Assembly: GCF_029227915.1 (NCBI RefSeq)
Contig: NC_079887.1
Span: 13,454,001 to 13,518,000, forward strand
Length of the DNA stretch: 64,000 nt
Reading direction: 5' to 3'
Source of the DNA: Hydractinia symbiolongicarpus
Taxonomy: Eukaryota > Cnidaria > Hydrozoa > Anthoathecata > Hydractiniidae
In this document: positions 50,420 to 61,290 of the stretch, in pieces
How the letters are laid out: every line of letters starts with the position of its first letter
Position numbering within the stretch: the stretch's first letter is position 1
The notes under the pieces: generated by a model
Told to the model about the DNA's origin: nothing
Databases searched by the model: none
What the model saw: only the letters and a program-made list of their open reading frames with translations
Program-made: the position numbers and the translations under genes

Positions 50420-53400
50420 TTACACTTTCTGGTCGCTTTCTTGACCAGTTTGCACATAAAACGCATTGATATTGTCAATGTTAAGAGCCATCATTTCGAC
50501 CACTTCTTTCATATCGGCTAGTACTTCCTCTTCTGTCGTTTCGGGACCAAGAGCTTTTATGAAATCTTTTCGATAAGGTACAGCCTTCATAGCCAACTAA
50601 GGAGGAAAATATGAAAAATAGTGACTCAATTCAGGTCATTTTCCCCAAATTTTTAGGGCTCTGTCATAAAATTTCCAGGACGTTAACTTTGAAAAAAAAG
50701 CCATAAATTCCCAAGATCTTATTATTACTTCTGGATTTTTCATTCACAGGATACAATTTAGAAAATTGCAGATTTTAAGCACATTGAAGCGTTGGACGGA
50801 ATTTCGCCTTTTGTATTTCGTCAATCTTACCGGACAAAACTACGGCTTTTTTTATAATCAATCTTTGACCATTTTTCTTAGCAAAGCAAGAAATTATGCA
50901 TTTTGTACAACTTTTGTTCGTACAAAAAAAACTTACTGAAAATATGCCTTGAACCATCCAGCCATGATATTTCTTCAAAGATTGCTCGTAAGCCTTTTTG
51001 GCACACTTCGTCAAATCTTGTTCGCCTGTTAACACATCCTCCAGAAAGGTCCGAATGAATGTCAGAGCCCTAGAGAAAGAATACATAGATATTTACGGTT
51101 GCAAAGGCATTTTGACTTTACGTTTGTATTTTGGAATAATATAAATCACAGAAGCATTGGAATAGAACACTGCAACTGATCACCTTTTCAGCCACAGTAA
51201 AGCGTCCGTAGCAGAATTTTTCGCCTTAGTGCTTTTTTCTTCAATTTCACTATTTACAATATCTTGAAGTGTGACGAACTTTTCTGGATTGGTGGCTAAC
51301 TTCTTTCGGAGTTTCTGACAAATAAAACAACAAAAAATTAAAAAACAAAACAAATTAGATCAGATATTTTAAAGTACATGAGGGGGAGGAGATAAGTACG
51401 AAAACTCTGATCATGGTTGCTAAGAAACTTTGTAATCAACGAAAAAAAATGCAGAGATACTGACACTTTTTCAAGGGAGTTAAGAGGATTCAAAATTTTT
51501 TAATCTTATACTTCAAACGCAAGAAAAAACTAATATTGTATTTGATGTAGTATAATGAATGAAAATATCTTTGCTGTCGTGTTGGGAAGCTTCCGGGAAA
51601 GTCCGGCTATCTAAGAGGGATCACTCAACTTTTTAAAACGTTTTCCAGAAATCAAATAAAATTTTGGAGATTTAAAAATTGCTAACTTTTATTTTTCAAT
51701 CGAGCGAGTAAAAACACACAATAATTTAAACAATACTTAAAAGTAAAGTTAATTTTCGTTAATTTTTGAATTGACACTTATTTTAATCAGCAAGAAAGTG
51801 TTCACAGAGGAACAAAATGGTCTTGCCTTACTAATAATGATAGTTTTACAGCAAGAATTTCTTATATTAAAGAGAAGCTACTTTGCGCATCACTAACATA
51901 TTGCCTGGCAGTAAGCGGGATTTGATTCACGGTCCCCAGAACTGGGAGCCGCAGACGAACCCACTACACTACGTGCAGCAATATGTTTGTGATGCACGTA
52001 GATAGTTTATGCAGATGGTGGACATAAAGGTGATTTTTTTGCAATGCAGTATGTTAGTGATGAACAAACGGATGTGCAATGATAAAAAATTCACCAACAG
52101 GAATTTCTCTGTTTTCCTTGGACAATAAAGCAAAAAGTTGTTTTCCCTGTAAAGTAGCAAATACCAAACACACAAGGTTACTTACAGCAATATTTCCATT
52201 AATATCGGATTTCACTGGTGCAAATGCAGTTGATCCTAAGACGTCTAACAGATAAATAAATAAATAAAGTTTAACGGGTGGTTCCTTTGCCGGAAATGTG
52301 AAAAAAAATTATCAAGGTGAATAAAGTTGTGTGCACCACTACATAATCACAGGAAATCATGAAAACTTTTTTTTGACAAACGAGTGTACTTCAGAGCTTA
52401 TAACAGCTACCAAACCCTGCCATCTCATTGACCACAAACAGAAAAAGGAGAGGATACCGTCTCAAATCCCAACTGCAATGCACAAATTTTTAAAAATAAA
52501 TATTACTATTTTATTCGTTTCCATTAAAAGCTGGAAAAAAACAAAAAACAATGGCAAGTCTTGCAAGGTTTTGCGGTGAGAAATTAGAAAAACTCTGTTC
52601 ATTAAAAAGTTGCTGGTATATCCTTCTGTGAAAATTTTTTTGCAATTTTAAAACTTGAAATTGGATTGGATTTTTTATTTCGGATTGATTTGAAACGTAC
52701 GATAGCTCAGGAAAGTCAATCATTTTGTGGTTATTTTTTTAAATTTCTTTACTACACATCTTTTCTGTTTCCTTTCAAAACTTTTCTTATAATTCTTCTT
52801 TAACAACATTTTGTGCTTTTTACATGCTCGTGAAGTGTAAATATTTTGCGAATTTTTCTGCGGTTTGAAAGGAAAACCAAAACAAACCTTTTGCCTTACA
52901 AATAGTTCAGGCAAGAAATAAAAGAGAAAAAAGAAAAAGGCATTATAAATAATTATAAACCACATTTTCTTAATATTTTAATATAATATGAAAAAAAAAG
53001 TTGATTCAAAAGATTCAAAATAATAATAAGATTAGGAGCTAATTTGACTTCAGAAATTTTTGCAGGAAAAATATTTCTTTCCAAAATTAAATTTCAACAA
53101 ATATCAGGTTTCTTTTGCAAACATATTCCGTCATGTTGAAAGTCTTTAACCGCAAAATTTTAGTCTACAAAAAAATGTTTCAACCACAAAAATAAACACT
53201 ATAATTCATTCCTAGAAACCTGTTGATTATAGTTCGTATAAACCCTTAAATTAATCTTTGAAATTTTATAATAATTGTTGATCGTCCCCGAAAATAAATC
53301 CCTGTTAAGTCTATAGGACTTCGCCAATGGCGAGATTACCTTCCCACGAGACATTCTAACATAAAGTATCTATACCCTTGTTAATTGTCAACAAACCTTG

Positions 53401-53574
53401 TGAAACTTCAATAAGGTGGAAACATTTTCAATCTTAGGAGGAAAAGTAACAAACCAACTCACCAAAAAAAGGTACAATCTCACTACATGCATCTAAAAAT
53501 GATTGCGTCACAATTTTTCCATCTTCTGGTATTGGTTGATAGGAGTGTTTTGTTTTCTTAAAAAAGGTTGACAT
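50420..53574 (-). CDS. GLTP: Glycolipid transfer protein
   Basis: Five exons: 53463-53574, 52186-52244, 51184-51314, 50937-51069, 50420-50596. All GT-AG and in frame, giving 203 residues; vertebrate GLTP is about 209. Cytosolic carrier that moves glycosphingolipids between membranes. Landmarks: FFDVLGSTAFAPVKSDINGN with the sugar-binding D51, N55 and K58; ALLWLKRAL with the stacking W98; LKKYHGWMVQ with H136; PYRKDFIKAL near the C-terminus. These are equivalents of the human headgroup residues D48, N52, K55, W96 and H140. All binding residues are present, so function is likely conserved. An acceptor-like TTTTTTAG precedes the ATG by 5 nt. A ceramide-1-phosphate transfer homologue is less likely given the DxxxN..K pattern and overall match to GLTP. 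Confidence 0.93.
51907..51985 (-). repeat. tRNA-derived SINE-like sequence in GLTP intron
   Basis: Minus strand: A-box-like GTAGTGTAGTGGGTTCG and B-box GAATCAAATCCC about 35 nt apart. Lies in intron 2. Confidence 0.45.
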
Positions 53575-53579
53575 TTTAA

Positions 53580-56500
53580 CTAAAAAATAACAAACAAAAA
53601 GCACATATCAATTGCTCTATAATCTGAAGAAAGTCAAAATGTAGCTATACTAATGTGTATATTTTTTTCAAATTAAGCTTGGAATTAGTTCCATTACTGG
53701 GGTTTTTTTAGCAATTCTATAAATTCAGTGTGTAATATTTTTCATGGAGTCGTAGATGTATGAAAGAACAGCAAGAAAAATCCACAAGTCCGAAAAACAA
53801 TAGAAAGAAAGGTTTTAGGAAAACTTAATAAACTTAGTTTTAATGTCATTTTGCTACTCGAGGTGGTTTTTTTTTCAAAAGATTGAGAATAATTGAGGAA
53901 TATTTTAACATTTTTCAAAAACACGAACCATATCACAGCAAGCAAACATACAGAATGACTGAGAAATATCAAATCAAGTGTTTTAGGTGTTTTAGTAAGT
54001 CAGAAATTCTGAATTCAAGAACAATCCTGAGCTAGAATAAAAAAATGTTGTTTTATTTTTCTTTACATAATTTCTAGTACTAAAAAAGAAAGAAATGCCC
54101 ACCCTTCACGTCCAAATAGTTTTGTTTCCTACCTTGAATTGATTAATTTAAAGTCTAATTTTTGCAAATCAGATATGTTGAGATAGTTAAAGAAGATTTT
54201 TGCAATAAATTATTTATGAAAATCTACATATACTAATGCAAAATTTATTTACTGAGATAAGGTAGCCTTAAATTTTGCATCACGAGGGCTGGCTATTACT
54301 TTTATCAAACACAAAAAAGAATGAATTAATTAAGGTTAAGATTCTTTTTCTAAATTTTAACAACAACAACAAAACCCCACAACCACACAAGAGTTAAATG
54401 TCATTTAGCAGAAAAACACCAACAAGAAAAAACAAATGTATTTTGTTTTCAAAAATTTTTACAAGGATTAATTTGCAGAAACTGATTATTTCCCCTTCTT
54501 GATTTCACATATACGATATCTTTGCACTGAAAATACTATAATTCTTTGCCACTAACGCTAAAATTATTTTAGCATCTTGTTTAGCCGTAAACGAATCTAG
54601 TGACAAATTTAAAAGTGAGTTTGACCAAAACGTATGCAACAAATCTTTTCAACCTGAATCTTCAATTTGGTTCATTATTCTGAAAATATCAAGTATACTT
54701 TTTCTTTCAGCTAAAATACTGCGCACCTTAACAATATTAGCTATTTGCACAACTAAACAATTTTTAGGATTTTTTCTGCTCTTTGCAAAAATATCATGCA
54801 GAGATTTAAGACATCTTTCCAGTATATATTTTCATGGCTTCCAGAATTCCATTAACATATTTTTGTACAACAAAGCTTAAACAAAGGAGCAAAACATAAA
54901 GAAAACAAGAACACAACTTCATGATGCTTAAAACTTTTTGCAAATTTTAATGCAAAAATACTAAAATTTGCAAAAATTTCTTTAACATATTGTATTACTT
55001 TATGTATATGTAATTAGTTCAAACTTTCGCAATGGAAGAATTAATGAAACTTTTTACAATTCACGAATAAACTTTGGCAGGTGGTTCACATTAAAATATT
55101 TTTCTATGATTCGCAAAAATTAATCTTTACAAAAAAGCAACCGTTTGCTAATTTTAATCCTAATCTTTGTACAAAAACAGTCTTTTCTAAAATGAATCAA
55201 TCTTGTTAGGACAAAACTAAAATGTGTTACAAAACCTCACTAAAACTTGATAAAATGTGTAAACCCTCCTTGGAAACATGTATTTAGAGAATTTAAACTG
55301 AAAGGTAGCTTTTAAGCTTATTTATTTTCTTACTTCTATGATTCCTTTAAAAATTAACACATGTAACCGCTATGAAAAAAAAACTTCCAAGATATACCGC
55401 CATAAGAAATGAATAATCTAAGAAAATATAAAACTGCATACAAAAATATTTAATATTTAATAGAGAAAAAAATTTAAAGTACAAAAATTCAAAACAACAA
55501 TAAAAACCAAAATAATAAAATACATCAATACGGAATAATAACAAAGGAATAGGCACAGTCAACAAAATATGAAGGACACATAATATTTGCATATATTTTT
55601 ACTAAATTTAAGCTCTTGTAATGTTGTTCTATACATAATGCTGGGTTTACACTGATGAATTACACAAAAAAATTAATTAGCCTTGAAGGCCTTTAATAAA
55701 AACATTGAATGGATCTTGAATGTTAAACATGTTAAAAAATTATTCATAGAAAATGTATGCTTGTACACAATATATCTTTTGCAGCTAAAACAAAAACTTC
55801 TAAAATTAATCGATCAATGTAAACCCGGATTTATTTATTCATTATTCACAAATGTTAATAACTACAAAACTACTTTGTTAATGATAATAGCAAAAAAATA
55901 GAAATAAAAATATAATTCTTTTACAAATTTTAAAAAAAAAAGGACAGATACAAAAACCTGTTAAAGTATAGAGATGCAACGTAAACATGGGTCAAGACAC
56001 AATAAACATTATCAGGTTCACAGATCGTACATGATGTAACAGGGGGCTTTTCTTGTAAAGTATTGATAATAAAGAGCACCACAAAAGACTTGCACAAAAA
56101 TTGCTATAAGGAGATGATACCATTTGCAGTATTAAAAAACCTTATATCTTAGTTAATATATTTTCGGTTGTTGCAAATAGTTTTTATTGTAATCTATAAA
56201 AGGGAAGATATATATCTTTTGTACAAAAAAAATACTGAAAATTCTGACCTAAAATATATTTTTCTTTTAATAAGTCTTTTTATTGTATTAAAATAATGCA
56301 AACTTGTAAATATAATTTATGCATTATTAATCGTTAAATGCTGTGTATATATGTGTTTCACTGTAACATATGCATTGAAATAACTTTTTTTATCGTTAAG
56401 ATCTGATACCAAACATTATATACTGCTTTAATACTGCAAGACTTTGGAGCAAAGAATTAGTTAAAAATAGTCTTCAACGTCTCAAAATAATATACTAGTC

Positions 56501-57219
56501 AATGACTCTTGGATAAATCCATGCCCATCCTTGGCAGTACCATTTGCACAAAGACAGACCGAATATGGCTATTATTAATATATTAACAAGTATATATGTC
56601 CTACTAAAAGACAGGGGGTATTCTTGGTAATCATGCAGAAAACAAGTTTTTAATTTAAATGTGAACAGCCATAATTATGATATAGAAAAAAAAAATTTGA
56701 ATAATGTATTAAAAAATTGTGGGATACTAATAATTTAAACCAACAGGTTTATTGTCAAAACATACAAAAAAACAAGTGCAGAGACAACAATCTAATATTA
56801 ATTAGTTAGATTTTCCAGCACTTTGCAAAAAAAGGACTCAAACTAGAAGACTTTAATCAAATGAGTAGAAAATTTATTAACATCTTTTAACTGTAAGAAA
56901 GTTTTTTTCATGATGAAGACAAAGGAGAGCATCTCTTCAGCTAAAAATAATTTGCTTCTCTGCTACAACAAGAAAAGATTTATACATACAGTACACCAAC
57001 AAACACACACATACATAAGATAAACAAGTCTGACTTTAGCTTGATTTGCATGTCTAGTTAAAAGAAATTTTCTATTAAAATTTTTTTGGGGTTGCAAAGA
57101 GTTTAACTTAATAACATATTCAAAAAATTAAGGATATAATTTTAGTCAAGATTTTAGAAAACAATAAAAAAGAAAAATTATTTCTGAACAATGTGAATAC
57201 AAAACATCTGATTCCTACT
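53580..57219. other. Intergenic between TM7SF3-like and GLTP; no gene recognised
   Basis: Very AT-rich; ORFs of 70-80 codons without domains. Includes the likely 3' UTR of the TM7SF3-like gene near its right end. Confidence 0.45.
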
Positions 57220-59082
57220 TTACGCATATGCAAACTTTGGATACCTTTCGTCTCCACGAGGCGGGGCTGTCGGTTCAGTATAACTCTGAGCTGCTGATTT
57301 ATGCAGAAGTGGGGTTGACTCAAGTGAATCAGGAGATTGTAGTGGAAATGCAACATTATCTGTAACATCAGCTTGGTTGACATTCCTAGTATGACCAAAA
57401 CTACTGAAAGTCATTTGATCATTAGTGCCGTTTATAATCAACGGTGTTCTTTCATCACTTTCAGGAGTGTAATATGTTTGTTTCTTTTTCTTCTGTCTTC
57501 TCCCTCTTCTGGAAAGATGTACGCTCTCGCTAAATTTTTCCCAGGCTTTCCGTCGTATTTCTTTCCCAGAAACTTCAAATTCATCGTTTCTTGAGGTAAA
57601 ATACTGTACAATAAACCCAATAACAAATAAAGCTGCCCAAGCTCCAGTTAAAATATATTCAGGTTGTTGATATGGTCTTCGTAAGTAGGATGAACCGAAA
57701 TCTTCGACAGTCATACGCAACAAAACTGTGACAACGATGTAATGCATGTTTGCTTGTAAAAAATAGTTTGGTAATAAAATTATAGCATACGATCCTAAAA
57801 GGCTTGAAAATAAATAACAAACTACTTTTGGAAAAAATAGAAATATTGTTGCAATGAACATTGTGACACAAACATAGCCAAGCAAAAATCGATAGTATTC
57901 ATTCCAGAATTCATAATAACCAAAGGGTGTGTAAAACATAACAGCTGCAATAAACATACCAAATGACAAACAAACATTTAGGATGCAAAGGTAAAACACT
58001 TTTCGGAAAGCGTACAAAAACAAAACAATTGCTCCACCAACCAATGAACACATCGAAGAAACAATCAGTAATTCATCACTTTCCCATTCAACAGAGTATC
58101 TAGCTAAAATTGTATAGATAATCAGCCAAAAGAATACCATTCCTGACAAAAAAAGCAGAATACGGAATAATTTGAATCCAGCAAAACACATCACAATGCC
58201 AAGTAAAGCAAATATTATGCTGTAGGTTAGTGATACAGCTGAACCTTTAGAAAGGCACTCATTGTCTGTGCTTGTAAAATTACATCCATAAGTCGCAGCA
58301 GGCACATATGCTGCTGAATAACCAGTAGAAGAATCTGTTACTATAACATTAAATATAACTCCTTGAGCAAAAAGTTTTTCTGTAGCTGCAGAGAGGATTT
58401 CTGCTCCCTTAATTGTTGTTAAATGTTTACCGTTTTCTTTGATGTTGTCAGGAGTTGCCATTTTCCACAGTCCATCAAACAGTCCTTTCTCTGACAAGTC
58501 ATTTTCATTTAGAAAATAATAATAAATGTCATAAACTAAACTGAATGTTCTAGGAACAACTTTGTCATCACACTGTGGATAGCCTTTCGGATATCGCCAA
58601 TAGGCACTAGCCCTTTCAAATTGAACAGTAGTTTTAAATGATTGATATGTAACTTTAATATTTGGATTGATTTCAAGTGAACATGTTAGACAACATGCGC
58701 CAGGCACTGGACTAAATTTAATGGCTGGAATTGAAAAAAAGACTGCATTAACAAAGTTGTTGGAAGCAACTCCCAAATACGTTCTAGAAATAAATTCTTG
58801 ATCTTGCAGCATCTTGACAAGCCCAGCATTTGTAGAAGTGTATTCATTGCCATAACTTGACTTTTTCAGAAATGAAGTTACTACTGCTTTATGCTGACTA
58901 TGCAGTTGGTTTACAACAAAGCCATATCGATTTGGCTGTATAGATAACTGAATTAATTTGTACTTTGACAACGTTTGATTTGACAAAACCAGAGTGTAAG
59001 GTGTGTTCAATTTAACCTCTGTCCCTTCAACAAGCCAAGTAAGAACCAGAAAGGAAACCATAAAAAGCAGCAAATGATTCAT
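57220..59082 (-). CDS. TM7SF3: TM7SF3-like seven-transmembrane protein
   Basis: Single open exon of 620 residues; human TM7SF3 is about 570. Signal peptide about 1-20, a large extracellular/lumenal domain to about 290 with family landmarks (PVPGACCLTC, INPNIKVTYQSF, YDIYYYFLNENDLSE, GVIFNVIV, AAYVPAATYGC), then seven hydrophobic helices (about 291-525, DUF4203-like). The cytosolic tail is basic (RRGRRQKKKK) and has two acidic dileucine signals, ERTPLI and ESTPLL. TM7SF3 in mammals is linked to stress and splicing control; its role here is unknown. Start chosen because it opens the signal peptide and lies 7 nt after a TTGTAG acceptor-like site. No introns interrupt the CDS. Confidence 0.9.
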   Translation of the reverse strand: MNHLLLFMVSFLVLTWLVEGTEVKLNTPYTLVLSNQTLSKYKLIQLSIQPNRYGFVVNQLHSQHKAVVTSFLKKSSYGNEYTSTNAGLVKMLQDQEFISRTYLGVASNNFVNAVFFSIPAIKFSPVPGACCLTCSLEINPNIKVTYQSFKTTVQFERASAYWRYPKGYPQCDDKVVPRTFSLVYDIYYYFLNENDLSEKGLFDGLWKMATPDNIKENGKHLTTIKGAEILSAATEKLFAQGVIFNVIVTDSSTGYSAAYVPAATYGCNFTSTDNECLSKGSAVSLTYSIIFALLGIVMCFAGFKLFRILLFLSGMVFFWLIIYTILARYSVEWESDELLIVSSMCSLVGGAIVLFLYAFRKVFYLCILNVCLSFGMFIAAVMFYTPFGYYEFWNEYYRFLLGYVCVTMFIATIFLFFPKVVCYLFSSLLGSYAIILLPNYFLQANMHYIVVTVLLRMTVEDFGSSYLRRPYQQPEYILTGAWAALFVIGFIVQYFTSRNDEFEVSGKEIRRKAWEKFSESVHLSRRGRRQKKKKQTYYTPESDERTPLIINGTNDQMTFSSFGHTRNVNQADVTDNVAFPLQSPDSLESTPLLHKSAAQSYTEPTAPPRGDERYPKFAYA

Positions 59083-59386
59083 TTTGGTACTACAAGTATT
59101 AAAACATCTTCTGAAATTGATTATCTAAAATGAATGCAATTAAACACATGTGAAAAAAATGTTTGTCAAAATTTTGATACAAGTAGCCAGTTGCCATTAA
59201 AAATGATTATTGAAGGTTACCTCTCAAAAAAAACCAGACGTTTTGATATAATCTGTACAGTTATATCAAAATAGTAAATAAGTTTCATTAATGATTTAAT
59301 AAGAAATATTGTTCTGCAGTTATATTTGATAATATAAAAATGTCTATTTAAAGGAGATCACTAATCATTGTTGTCATAACAATAAT

Positions 59387-60156
59387 AGCCGTGTCTGCAT
59401 GGCCGGCAGCCGGCGGATGATATTCGAAACACTAAATGGCTGGCAGTTAAAAATTTGTATATGCCGGCCAACGATTCTTTACATGCTAAATGGCCGGCAG
59501 TTATAATTTCTGTATCTCTCATGACGGTGACTGATATTCCATATATTATATGTCTGACAGTTTAAGATGTATGTGTTTTATGTGCCAATCATTATTGTTA
59601 TACTAAAAGTAGCTGGCAGTTGAAAATGGTATGTGCCAGTCATTAATTTCCTCAATTTATTTTTTCATTATATCGTTGGTGAATAACTTTCATTTCATTA
59701 AAAAGGCGACATTTTGTGCTATATCGTTTCTTGCTACATATGTACTCCTAAAGTTTGAAAAAAACTACGTTTACAGTGTTGGAGTTTTTTCTTATGACTA
59801 TGGTTTCACCACAAACTGGGCCTTTACGCTAACGTCGTTGTATATTCAATTGAAAGATCGAACGATCGATGGAAAGATCAAACCGTTTATGAATGATGTA
59901 AATTTCACAATCGAAACAAACTTTACATCTTCTTAAATATATGGGAAATCCATTTCCAGCACTACAGATAGAAATTTTCAAACTGTCAGACATAATATAT
60001 GGAATATCAGTCACTGGCACAAGAGATACGGAAATTATAACTGCCGGTCATTTAATGTTTGGAAAATCGATGGCCGGCATAACATACAAATTTTTAACTG
60101 CAGGCCATTTAGTATTTCAAATATCATCAGCCGGCTGCCGGCCATGAAGACAGGCG
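59387..60156. mobile_element. Palindromic MULE-like MITE with 9 bp target duplication
   Basis: Long inverted ends of about 200 bp or more; both read CATGGCCGGCAGCCGGC(G/T)GATGA and contain repeated AAATGGC(T/C)(G/T)GCAGTTA units. Candidate target duplication AACAATAAT at 59378-59386 and 60157-60165. Only about 300 bp lies between the arms, with no convincing ORF. A 9 bp duplication and long TIRs suggest Mutator-type mobilisation. Confidence 0.7.
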
Positions 60157-60165
60157 AACAATAAT

Positions 60166-60637
60166 TGTTATCTTTGTATTCAGTCATTATAAAAAACAAA
60201 TCTATATCATTATCAAACTAGACAGGCTGGATAATATTTCCAAAAAAAAAGGAATCACTATGTGTGCTCTCCTCCACAGATCCTTTGGTAATTGGCTTTA
60301 CCAAGTTGTGGCTACGTTTTGAAGGAAGAAAAAGATAGATGGTGATAGCCATTTCACACTTGCAGCGAAAATTAATGCATCAGATTGAAGATTTGTTTGT
60401 TATAGCTAGTCAGATAGATCACTTTCCACATGACAATGTGTTTTGATTTCATTTTGAGAACAATAAGCATGCACACACTTTTGTGTAGGTAAAAAAGCAT
60501 AACTCACACACAACAGGGTAAAATGGCAGAGATTTCTATAACTAGCTAGAGGTAGTGGTTATTAAAATAACCCCACAAAATTAAGACTTATATACATTCT
60601 ATTAGAACGTGTAATAAAATATTAGGTACCCCCAAAA
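60166..60637. other. Intergenic, nothing recognised
   Basis: No ORF or repeat supported. Confidence 0.35.
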
Positions 60638-61147
60638 TAAAAGGTACCCCCTTGGGTTTCCATGTATTACTTTTATTACAAGCTATTTCTCCGTAGATTC
60701 ATTTCTACGGTGACCGATCACAAAAGGACAGCTTCTGGGCAAAACGCTCACTGCGTCTTGCGCACGACTGGTTAAGCTTACCTGATGTAATTTCGCCAAA
60801 GATTTGGATATTATCGACGTCAAATAATGTTATGACGTTTTCATGGATTTATTCGCCTAGCTATAACCAAAGGGGGACCTTATATTTTAGCCATTTACAG
60901 CTAAAATATGTGGCCCCCGCTATGGCGTTTGCTTATAAAAAATCACCCATAACCAAAACGGGTACCTTTGAATTCAACCATGCATACACAAATTATTTGG
61001 TACCAACTGTGAGTTTTTCTCGGATTTATTCGCCCATAACCAAAGGGGGACCTTATATTTTAGCCATTTATATACACCTAAAATATGTGATTCCCCCTAT
61101 GGCGTTTCCTCAGAACTACGCACCCATAACCAAAAGGGGTACCTTTT
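60638..61147. mobile_element. MITE-like element with AAAAGGTACCCC ends and internal repeats
   Basis: Ends AAAAGGTACCCCC and GGGGTACCTTTT are inverted. Inside, a unit beginning CATAACCAAAGGGGGACCTT is repeated (about 60854 and 61031), with TATGGCGTTT following each time. Confidence 0.5.
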
Positions 61148-61250
61148 AATTCAAGCATACATACATCTCTGACCACAAACCTCCCAGACTTTCAGTGTTA
61201 CAGCTAGTGCGCCATGTTATTTTGCCAGACTAAATGACAAGGGCCCCGAT

Positions 61251-61290
61251 TTGTCCCCGGGGTTTTTTTTATATTGAGGACGAGGTTGTA
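61251..61290. repeat. Foldback repeat, TCCCCGGGG / GGACGAGGTTG
   Basis: Partial member of the CCTCGTCCCCAGG family. Confidence 0.35.

Noticed and set aside
59631-59936. 101-codon ORF inside the palindromic element
   Set aside because: Its end lies in the TIR and it shows no domain; likely chance.
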